37,083 nucleotides of DNA from Caldilineaceae bacterium bin5 (lineage in GTDB: Bacteria > Chloroflexota > Anaerolineae > Caldilineales > Caldilineaceae): NCBI GenBank assembly GCA_002238445.1, contig MPML01000048.1, forward strand, positions 1-37,083, read 5' to 3'. Both the position numbers and the translations under genes were made by a program. Numbering within the stretch: position 1 is the first letter of the stretch; each line of letters starts with the position of its first letter. Shown here piece after piece: positions 25,635-32,130 of the stretch. A model generated the notes under the pieces. That model saw only the letters and a program-made list of their open reading frames with translations, had not been told where the DNA came from and did no database searches.

Positions 25635-26420
25635 ATGAAAGTAACCCACGCGCAGAAACTTGAACTCTACGAGAAAGGCTATGTGCAGATTCCCGGCGCT
25701 GTTCCCACAGTAATGGTCGATGCCGCCGTCAAAGCCATCAACCATTCCTTCGGCAACGGCATCGATCCGGCCAAAATGATCACCTTCCAATCGCGGACAT
25801 TCTGCCCTGAATTGCGGGAAGCGCCCGAGATTACCGATCTCTACAATCGGACGCCGGTCAAAGCGCTGGCAGAGTCGTTCATAGGCGCCGGTAATCTAAA
25901 TCCCGTTACTGCCGGCCAGATCGCAATTCGTTTTCCTCTACTGGAAGATCCACCTCCCGCGCCCCGTCCCCATCTGGATGGCCGCTACTCGCCCCACAAC
26001 GGCGTCCCTGCCGGCGAGCTGCGCAGTTTCACTATGCTCGTCGGCATCGCCCTCAGCGACGTGACCACTGACTACGCCGGAAATCTGGTCGTCTGGCCCG
26101 GAACCCATCGTCAATTCGAACAGTATTTTCGCGACAATGGGAATGACTTCATGACCCGCGGCGACGCCGAAGACATGCCCCCCATTGACATGCCGCCAGC
26201 GCAACAGATGACCGCCAGGCCCGGCGACGCCTTTCTTGTACACTACCAGGTCGCCCACACCGCCGCGCCCAACGTCTCACCCCATCCCCGCTACGCCATC
26301 TACTTTCGCCTCAACCACGTCGACCACAAGGACCAGCGCTTCGAAACCCTGACCGACATCTGGAAGGAGTGGGACGGCATGAGCGAAGTCGTCGCCCACC
26401 AAAACAAGCAGTCCAGCTAA
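25635..26420 (+). CDS. Phytanoyl-CoA dioxygenase (PhyH) family protein 3
   Basis: 261 aa Fe(II)/2-oxoglutarate dioxygenase. Iron ligands are H113-x-D115 in RPHLDGR and H208 in YQVAHTAAPN; R219 in HPRYAIYF should bind 2-oxoglutarate. ATG 25635 has GAAGG 8 nt upstream; the longer open frame from 25422 runs through the promoter and is not used. It is a tandem paralogue of the gene at 26644, with 183 of the first 250 residues identical in an ungapped hand alignment. No target molecule can be inferred; the short proline-rich DDPPPAxRPHLDG segment is shared by both and may define a subfamily. Confidence 0.88.
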   Translation: MKVTHAQKLELYEKGYVQIPGAVPTVMVDAAVKAINHSFGNGIDPAKMITFQSRTFCPELREAPEITDLYNRTPVKALAESFIGAGNLNPVTAGQIAIRFPLLEDPPPAPRPHLDGRYSPHNGVPAGELRSFTMLVGIALSDVTTDYAGNLVVWPGTHRQFEQYFRDNGNDFMTRGDAEDMPPIDMPPAQQMTARPGDAFLVHYQVAHTAAPNVSPHPRYAIYFRLNHVDHKDQRFETLTDIWKEWDGMSEVVAHQNKQSS

Positions 26421-26512
26421 TCAACTTAAAGTAGTTACATCCCAATCCATGGAAGTCCAAAAGACTTGCACTTATCAAAAAAGTCTTCCAAATCACTGGG
26501 GCCGCCAATTTC

Positions 26513-26540
26513 TGACCCCTGACCCCTGACCCCTGACCCC
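26513..26540. repeat. Heptanucleotide tandem repeat (TGACCCC) x4
   Basis: Four exact units of TGACCCC occupy 26513-26540, about 100 bp upstream of the second tandem PhyH gene. The unit is not a multiple of three and lies outside coding sequence. Confidence 0.9.
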
Positions 26541-26643
26541 TGCAGTTCCGACCACTGCAGTTCAATCCGCCCCGTTTGATTTTCGCTCCGCGCTGGTGTC
26601 TAATGATTTCATCCCATCGGTCCAGACGATAGAGGAGGGGGAA

Positions 26644-27432
26644 ATGCATCTGACCTACGCGCAAAAGATGGAATTCTACAATAAAGGATATGTGAGGGTG
26701 CCCGGCGTTGTCCCAGGTGTGATGGTCGACGCCGCCGTCAAAGCGATTAACCACTCCTTCGGCAACGGCATCGATCCCTCTCAAATGACGACCTTTAACG
26801 CACAGTCATTCTGCCCGGAACTGCGCCAAGCGCCCGAAATAACCGATCTGTACAACCGGTCGCCCGTAAAACTGCTGGCCGAATCCATGATTGGCGCCGC
26901 AAAGGTCAACCCGGTCCAGCGCGGACAAATCGCAGTCCGCTTTCCGCTGCTGGACGACCCCCCACCAGCGCTGCGACCCCATCTGGACGGCCGTCACTCG
27001 CCCCACAACGGCGTCCCCGCAGGCGAGCTGCGCCGATTCACGATGCTCGTCGGCATCGCCCTCAGCGACGTGAATACCGATCACGCCGGTAACCTGGCCG
27101 TCTGGCCCGGTACCCATCATCTCTACCAGCAGTACTTTCGCGAAAATGGACACGACATCCTCATGCGCGGCGGCGCCGAAGGCATGCCGCCCATCCATAT
27201 GCCGCAACCGAAAATGATTACCGCCGGGGCCGGTGACGCCATCCTTGTACACTACCAGATAGCCCACTGCGCCTCGCCCAACGTCTCACCACACCCTCGC
27301 TACGCCATCTATTTCCGCCTGCAACATGTCAACTACCTGGCCCAGCTGTACGAAGCCCTCACCGACATCTGGATGGAGTGGGACGGCATGCGCGAAATCG
27401 CCGCCCAACACGAGGAACCAGTTTCGGGTTAA
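26644..27432 (+). CDS. Phytanoyl-CoA dioxygenase (PhyH) family protein 4
   Basis: 262 aa, a paralogue of the preceding gene with the same HxD (RPHLDGR), distal His (YQIAHCASPN) and Arg (HPRYAIYF). ATG 26644 is preceded by the very strong GAGGAGGGGGAA; an in-frame start at 26596 would add 16 residues without a ribosome-binding site. The changes between the paralogues cluster near residues 160-200 and 231-240, next to the second half of the jelly roll, which could alter substrate choice. The gene ends 15 bp before the convergent HD gene, with no terminator between them. Confidence 0.88.
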   Translation: MHLTYAQKMEFYNKGYVRVPGVVPGVMVDAAVKAINHSFGNGIDPSQMTTFNAQSFCPELRQAPEITDLYNRSPVKLLAESMIGAAKVNPVQRGQIAVRFPLLDDPPPALRPHLDGRHSPHNGVPAGELRRFTMLVGIALSDVNTDHAGNLAVWPGTHHLYQQYFRENGHDILMRGGAEGMPPIHMPQPKMITAGAGDAILVHYQIAHCASPNVSPHPRYAIYFRLQHVNYLAQLYEALTDIWMEWDGMREIAAQHEEPVSG

Positions 27433-27447
27433 TGGTCTAGGTTGCGT

Positions 27448-28038
27448 CTACGCCTCGTCCATTTCCAACTGCCCGGCTCTCTCCATCGCCGCCCAATAGG
27501 CGTGGTCCGCGCTGTTCACAAGCGTGTTTTCCAGGCTGCGCTTGACCAACTCCCCTTCAGCCGAATGCGCGCCCGCCGTATGCGCCACCGCCTCCGGCAG
27601 CCCTACCGTCAGCGCCACGTGCACGCCGTACACCGAATGCCGGATCGACGGAAACCCCGACGCGCCCACGTCGTTCTGCCACCGCGCCTGATTCTCCGGG
27701 CTGAACTCAAAAGGCTTCCCCACATCATGGCACAGCGCACACGCCCACAGCAGGTCCCTGTCGATCCCGATATCTCCATGCACCGCCTCCAGGCCGTCGG
27801 CAAGCCCTTGCGCCATGCGTGCAACGCCGCGCAGATGCTCCGCCTGCGTGCCGTCCTTCAGCCCCGGCGAGTCCGGAACACCCGATCCCTTGATCTGGTC
27901 GATGCGCGTAAACTCCGTCTGCGACAGCGCAAAGGCCCACGCCTCTATCACCTGACTGCGCAGTTCTTCGTTCTTGATTTTATTGATCTCCGGCAGGCTC
28001 TCGCATACGCCCTGCCGCAGTTCGTCCATGGAAGCCAT
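27448..28038 (-). CDS. HD-domain phosphohydrolase-like protein
   Basis: 196 aa metal-dependent hydrolase of the HD superfamily. The motif residues are H68 (AEHLRG), H104-D105 (LCHDVGK) and a late Asp in SADH near residue 176, giving the H...HD...D set. Such proteins cleave nucleotide phosphomonoesters or phosphodiesters, and the natural substrate is unknown. The ATG at 28038 has AGGAGA about 7 nt upstream. MITE copy 2 ends 37 bp before it, so its original promoter is probably displaced. No partner domain is visible. Confidence 0.8.
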   Translation of the reverse strand: MASMDELRQGVCESLPEINKIKNEELRSQVIEAWAFALSQTEFTRIDQIKGSGVPDSPGLKDGTQAEHLRGVARMAQGLADGLEAVHGDIGIDRDLLWACALCHDVGKPFEFSPENQARWQNDVGASGFPSIRHSVYGVHVALTVGLPEAVAHTAGAHSAEGELVKRSLENTLVNSADHAYWAAMERAGQLEMDEA

Positions 28039-28067
28039 CCGAGTTTCTCCTCTCGTGATCGCAAAGT

Positions 28068-28075
28068 GGTGAGTC
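28068..28075. repeat. Left 8-bp target duplication of MITE copy 2
   Basis: GGTGAGTC here is repeated exactly at 28382-28389 on the other side of the element, directly abutting both terminal repeats. Confidence 0.8.
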
Positions 28076-28381
28076 GTAACTACTCAGCCAATGCCACCCC
28101 TGACTCAAGCGTGGCAGGTGTCTTACTCACTTCTCGATACTTTCTCTTTGCATATGGGCGGTCGGGCCTTCGGCCCTCCCTTGTGCAGGGGCTGCGCCCC
28201 CGCAACGCCCCCCTCCAAAACCATCCCTCATCCACCGTTCGGCGTCATTCCAGCTGTGCGGCTCATCCAAAGTGGCGGCTGCCAGCAAATACACGATTAG
28301 AGGGCCTGAACGGCGGCGGCGATGAAGGGCTGGTCAAGACAGGCTGGTCAAGACAGGCTCTGCATACGGCTCAGTAGTTAC
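28076..28381. mobile_element. IS66-type MITE, copy 2 (intact)
   Basis: 306-bp non-autonomous element. Left terminal repeat GTAACTACTCAGCC (28076-28089) and right terminal repeat GGCTCAGTAGTTAC (28368-28381) match at 13 of 14 positions as inverted repeats, and an exact 8-bp duplication GGTGAGTC flanks it. GTAA-starting ends with 8-bp duplications are the stated hallmark of the IS66 family, so mobilisation in trans by an IS66-type transposase is inferred. No coding sequence is evident. Inside are hairpins TGCCAC/GTGGCA, GGGCC-TTC-GGCCC and GGGGC-TGC-GCCCC. A tandem duplication of TGGTCAAGACAGGC at 28331-28358 is a secondary change. It separates the HD gene from the LarA-like gene. Confidence 0.82.
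28331..28358. repeat. 14-bp tandem duplication inside MITE copy 2
   Basis: TGGTCAAGACAGGC occurs twice in immediate succession; other copies of the element show only one such unit. Confidence 0.9.
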
Positions 28382-28389
28382 GGTGAGTC
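28382..28389. repeat. Right 8-bp target duplication of MITE copy 2
   Basis: GGTGAGTC, identical to 28068-28075. Confidence 0.8.
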
Positions 28390-28412
28390 TTTGTTAGCGG
28401 CTCCTCTTAAAG

Positions 28413-29741
28413 CTACGCGCCCACCGCAACGGCCTCTTCCCGTGCCAGAATCTGGATTGAAGTGTTGGGGAAGATGGCAACGGTGGCGTCCGCGGGCAGT
28501 TTGGCCGCCAGCTGGTCGATCAACGTCTGCCAGCTGCGGAAGAGGAGATCGCCGCTATGCTTTGTCGCAAACTCCGCCGCCTGGAAGTGTTCAGAGAGGA
28601 TGAGCAGGTTTTCCCGACCGTTGATCGAGGCCGCCGGGTCGGGCGTTGCGTCGGCCGCGGCCCGGCGCTTCAGATATTGGTGCCACGGCAGCTGCTGATG
28701 CAGGCCATGGTAGGAGATGCCGTCGCTGGCCGCGTTGAGGACAACTGTGTACGGGTCCCTTTCAAAATAGTCACGCGGCCAGAGTGCCTTCGACCCCTGG
28801 ATCGGATCGGCGTCAAGCGGGAAGGCATTGCACACCAGCAGATCGGCCTCCTGCCGCAGCCTGTTCGGTATGGTCGTGCTGTAAGTGCGCTGCGCGAAAC
28901 GAGCGCCGGCACGATGCGCCTCGACGAAATCGCCGACAAAAAGACCGCCAATCTGCCTGCGGCTGGTGAGGACACAATTGACGATCATGTCCAACCCAAT
29001 GCGGCCCGCTACTTCCTCCGCCACGTCTCTGTGATCGCGCACACCGCCGTCGATTAGAGTCACGTCTCCCGCCTCCCCTTGGGAAGGCTTTAGCCGCTCG
29101 ATATTGCCCTGTCCCCGCCGCGCAGAAAAACTGTGGAAGTGGAAGATAGTGGCGAAACCGGCTACACCGGGCACGATCAACTTGGCGCCGCCGCCAAAAC
29201 CGACCGAAGGATGGGGATAGACGCCGCCCACGCAGATCTTGAACTCTGCCTCGGCCACGACGCGGTTGATATAGATAGGGGTGCCGTCCTCCAGGCTGCC
29301 ATACGCGACCAGATCGCCTGCCATAAAGTCGTGCGAAGTCGTCGCGTAGTTCGCGGCCACGTCAGCGCCCACCTTCTTTGCGACCTCCTCTTCGGTCAGA
29401 GGCCGGTGCGTGCCGCCGCCGACAACAATCGCCGTCTCTCCTTTGGGAACGCCGGCCGCGGCCAACTCCTCCAGCACATGCGGCAGCATATCCGCCGCCG
29501 GCGTGGGACGGCTCAGGTCATCAACGATGATAGCGGCGCTGGCACGTCCTCTGGCCGCGTCGCGGATGCGGGCCGTACCTATCGGATTATCGAACGCCGC
29601 CGCGATCTGTGTCGAACTGAGCGCGGGGGCATCCTCACAGGCGCAGATGTGGAGATCCCAGCCGGTCGGAAACGTGAGCGCGCGTTCGACGTCGCCAAAC
29701 CAGGCTCGGGAGGGAACGGTTACGGTTTGCGAGCTGTTCAT
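28413..29741 (-). CDS. LarA-like (nickel-pincer) lactate racemase family protein
   Basis: 442 aa enzyme of the LarA family (DUF2088), which racemises or epimerises 2-hydroxy acids using a nickel-pincer nucleotide. Residues equivalent to those of lactobacillar LarA are visible: D75 and R78 in DDLSRPTP, H112 in GGGTHRP, H177 in YPHPSVGFGGGAK, K187 in the same motif, and H201/H203 in IFHFHSF. Length fits the family. ATG 29741 follows AAGGAAG. Maturation genes larB, larC and larE are not in this window. It follows the ATPase-DUF4276 pair by 48 bp on the same strand and could be transcribed with them, though a metabolic role beside sugar-acid enzymes is more likely. Confidence 0.85.
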   Translation of the reverse strand: MNSSQTVTVPSRAWFGDVERALTFPTGWDLHICACEDAPALSSTQIAAAFDNPIGTARIRDAARGRASAAIIVDDLSRPTPAADMLPHVLEELAAAGVPKGETAIVVGGGTHRPLTEEEVAKKVGADVAANYATTSHDFMAGDLVAYGSLEDGTPIYINRVVAEAEFKICVGGVYPHPSVGFGGGAKLIVPGVAGFATIFHFHSFSARRGQGNIERLKPSQGEAGDVTLIDGGVRDHRDVAEEVAGRIGLDMIVNCVLTSRRQIGGLFVGDFVEAHRAGARFAQRTYSTTIPNRLRQEADLLVCNAFPLDADPIQGSKALWPRDYFERDPYTVVLNAASDGISYHGLHQQLPWHQYLKRRAAADATPDPAASINGRENLLILSEHFQAAEFATKHSGDLLFRSWQTLIDQLAAKLPADATVAIFPNTSIQILAREEAVAVGA

Positions 29742-29789
29742 GGCTTCTTCCTTGGTATGGTTGTGGTGGGTCTGGCATTACCTGACGAT

Positions 29790-30398
29790 CTATGCGGGGA
29801 TGAGGTGGGATTTCAAAGTGTCAATCAGCCGTTTCGCGAAAGGGGAGCGCTGGATCACTTTTTCGGGATCGATCTGCGCCAGAATTTCAAAGGAGTACCG
29901 GCCTTTGTGATAGGCGCCCTTCTGGCTCCTTCTGCTGGCTGTTTCCAGATTACGCAAGACATCTTGTTTAGGAATGTCCTCAATATCATTTCGTACAGTT
30001 GGTAGCCTGAATCCGGCTCCAAAGAAAATTTCAAGCGCCTGAGCGTCCGCCATGAACCAGGACTCCATACACTGAACCATCAGATGCGCCTGTTCTTCCC
30101 GGGAACTTTGAGGACGATTCCATCTATCCGGGGAGGATGCCAAATGCTGCCACGGTGGCTGCCTCGACTGAACAGGACTCTCGCTATCGACCAACAAGAG
30201 GGGAATCTCACCAGATCCTGCCTCGTTCAACGCAACGCAAAAGCGATCGAAAGCATCATTTCTGCTGCCGCAGGCGACGATACTGGGCATATGCCCAGCT
30301 AAGCCGGCGTTCCTGAAAAACTCAGTAAATCCTCTGCGGCATTCCGTTGCCAACCTGCCGCGACCGCCTCCCTCCACATAGACGGTCACCTTCACCAT
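29790..30398 (-). CDS. DUF4276 family protein, putative TOPRIM-like partner of an AAA ATPase
   Basis: 202 aa. Motifs are VTVYVEGGG with E9, LLLVDSES with D71 and E73, and EEQAHLMVQCMESWFMAD with E112, matching DUF4276. Acidic residues at E and DxE positions resemble the metal-binding pattern of TOPRIM domains, but this is an inference. ATG 30398 is chosen because it forms ATGGTGA with the stop of the ATPase, a 7-nt overlap that suggests translational coupling; a GTG 30 bp upstream is the alternative. Always-adjacent ATPase plus nuclease-like small protein is the layout of OLD, PARIS and AbiL-type defence pairs. Confidence 0.72.
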   Translation of the reverse strand: MVKVTVYVEGGGRGRLATECRRGFTEFFRNAGLAGHMPSIVACGSRNDAFDRFCVALNEAGSGEIPLLLVDSESPVQSRQPPWQHLASSPDRWNRPQSSREEQAHLMVQCMESWFMADAQALEIFFGAGFRLPTVRNDIEDIPKQDVLRNLETASRRSQKGAYHKGRYSFEILAQIDPEKVIQRSPFAKRLIDTLKSHLIPA

Positions 30399-31615
30399 CG
30401 GTTTCCGCCAAGCTGGCCACTCCGCCACAGTTCGCCCAAGGTATACTTTTCAAGCCATTTGCGTAACGCAACCTGATCTAGTCGACGTACAGTTGTTGAA
30501 TTGCTCTCCTTCTCGCATACCAGCACTGCTTCGGGTACGTGGGAAAGCGCATCCACAAGAATGTCGGAATGGGTTGTAACAATAATTTGCGTTCGCTGGG
30601 AAGCCTCGATCAGCATCTCGGCAATTGTTGGAAGAATATCGGGGTGCAGCCCAATTTCAGGCTCTTCTATACATATTAGGGGTGGGGGAGTAGGGTGGCA
30701 GAGGATAGCAGCAAGACAAAGAAAATGCAATGTCCCATCAGACAAACGTGATGCCGGAATCCATCCACTTAGATCCTTTTCGCGCAGAAAGATCTGCACT
30801 GTTCCGCCTTCAACCGAGACAGCAAAGTCCTTATGTTGTTCGTAGAATCTGGCAAGGTGCGCGTTAAGTGTATCCTTGACGTTACCTGTTCGTTCGAGGA
30901 AGTTAAAAACTAGCCCAAGATTGCTTGCATCTTCTGCCAGGAAGTCGTTGGGCAGGTCAACCGGCTGCGGACGGCGCAGGCTGGAATTTCGGCCCAGGTG
31001 CCAGTTCCGAAACAGCTTGAAATTTTTGTAACTGTCACTCAAATAGGTGATCTCTGGGTATTGGGTCGGATCTCGCAACTGTGAAAGTACGGACTGATTC
31101 GGCGTTAGGTATACACCTCGAAGGAGTCGGGTGCCTTTCTTGCCTCCTGTGGTTCTGTTGTGGTCATTTTCTTCAGGGACATTGAAAACAGGATCTCCTT
31201 CGTTGAGGGAATAAGAGAAGGCTGACTCCTGGTCCTCATACGACTTGTCAACTTCGTAGTCGATCTGCTCATCGACCAATGCAAAACGCTGTCGAACCGA
31301 CACAAAGGAGAACTTGTGGCGTAAAGGACTCTTGAGGTCAGGCAGGCGAACTGTTGCGTCGAGCCTTGCCACAGGTATTTGCTCGATTCCCTTCCACAGC
31401 CACTCCTCCGTACCTCCTCCCGCGCGGATTGGCGCGACCAAGTCGCTAGCCGATGCTCGCAGCAGCTCGATTGACTCTATCACATTAGATTTCCCCGACC
31501 CGTTCGGACCAATCAGTACATTTAACGGCCCAAGTTCGATCGGCGGAGAGCCCGGCCCGAATGACAACAGATTTCGCAATTGCAGCGTCCGGATTAATCT
31601 CGTATCTCCCCCCAT
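30392..31615 (-). CDS. AAA family ATPase (SMC/ABC-like, AAA_21 type)
   Basis: 407 aa ATPase with Walker A GPNGSGKS at 36-43 near the N-terminus and, far downstream, the ABC-like signature LSDGT (291-295), Walker B LICIEEPE (313-320) and an H-loop IIVTTHSD with H349. This split arrangement is that of COG4637/AAA_21 proteins, related to SMC, RecF and OLD ATPases. The central ~240 residues (about 50-285) hold no recognised domain and probably form a coiled or lid region. Its base composition looks lower in GC than that of the flanking transporters by eye, suggesting acquisition. Start ATG 31615 has AAGGA upstream. The gene overlaps the DUF4276 gene by 7 nt. Confidence 0.82.
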   Translation of the reverse strand: MGGDTRLIRTLQLRNLLSFGPGSPPIELGPLNVLIGPNGSGKSNVIESIELLRASASDLVAPIRAGGGTEEWLWKGIEQIPVARLDATVRLPDLKSPLRHKFSFVSVRQRFALVDEQIDYEVDKSYEDQESAFSYSLNEGDPVFNVPEENDHNRTTGGKKGTRLLRGVYLTPNQSVLSQLRDPTQYPEITYLSDSYKNFKLFRNWHLGRNSSLRRPQPVDLPNDFLAEDASNLGLVFNFLERTGNVKDTLNAHLARFYEQHKDFAVSVEGGTVQIFLREKDLSGWIPASRLSDGTLHFLCLAAILCHPTPPPLICIEEPEIGLHPDILPTIAEMLIEASQRTQIIVTTHSDILVDALSHVPEAVLVCEKESNSTTVRRLDQVALRKWLEKYTLGELWRSGQLGGNRW

Positions 31616-31727
31616 GGCAATCCTTTATCCCTGTCAGATTCGTACCAGTTTCGCCTCGACATTCTATCACAACCTCACCCCTCCGCATCCGCCAGGCGAT
31701 TGCCCCTCACTTGCCGTGTCATTCTCT

Positions 31728-31756
31728 ATTATCAGACGCATGTCAACCATTAGCAA
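31728..31756 (-). promoter_or_regulatory. Candidate minus-strand promoter for the ATPase-DUF4276 operon
   Basis: On the minus strand TTGCTA (complement of 31751-31756), a 17-bp spacer and GATAAT (complement of 31728-31733) precede the ATPase start, with a predicted leader of about 106 nt. Matches are 4 of 6 and 5 of 6. Confidence 0.4.
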
Positions 31757-31768
31757 GGGCCGAATGCA

Positions 31769-31787
31769 GCACTAAACTCTCTAGTGC
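31769..31787. other. Small hairpin between divergent promoters
   Basis: GCACTA (31769-31774) pairs with TAGTGC (31782-31787) around AACTCTC. It lies between the minus-strand promoter of the ATPase and the plus-strand promoter at 31811 and could be an operator, but no second copy is visible. Confidence 0.35.
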
Positions 31788-31810
31788 AGCAATCAGAATA
31801 GCTCCATTTC

Positions 31811-31839
31811 TTGACAGCCCCCCTTTCTCTGTTTATACT
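31811..31839 (+). promoter_or_regulatory. Consensus sigma70-type promoter for second peptide importer
   Basis: A perfect TTGACA (31811-31816), a 17-bp spacer and TATACT (31834-31839) predict transcription from about 31846 and a long leader of ~285 nt. Near the leader 5' end GAGGCG (31853-31858) can pair with CGCCTC (31888-31893), and GCGTC (31862-31866) with the overlapping GACGC (31885-31889), so two mutually exclusive stems are possible. No riboswitch class was recognised. Confidence 0.78.
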
Positions 31840-32130
31840 CTCACAGACTGACGAGGCGAGTGCGTCACCCAACCTTCGGGCAAAGACGCCTCCGACTTAC
31901 TCTCCACGCCAAACAGTCACCTCCCTTGTGTCCTTCAACTCCTGAGCCGGGAGAGGCTGGACGGCCAATCCGCAGTTCTTGAAGAGTTGCTCGCCCGTCC
32001 TTTTGGTTGGCCTGGCCAGATAACGACTCCTTTGATTTTGGGGGCATAAACCACATCATATTCTTTTGCGTCGGCTGCCGTTTGACAGTCACCACACCTT
32101 ATTTCCAACACGCCAAGGAGACATCCACCA

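Noticed and set aside
26430..26438. AGTAGTTAC, matching the last nine bases of the MITE right end, after PhyH 3
   Set aside because: No core, left end or duplication is present around it; nine bases is too short to claim a fifth copy.
26461..26486. AAGACTT...AAGTCTT inverted repeat after PhyH 3
   Set aside because: A 7-bp A/T-rich stem with a 12-nt loop and no T tract; too weak to call a terminator.
27442..28377. Plus-strand frame opposite the HD gene that continues into the MITE
   Set aside because: His/Arg-rich antisense frame; the HD protein on the other strand has all catalytic motifs and a ribosome-binding site.
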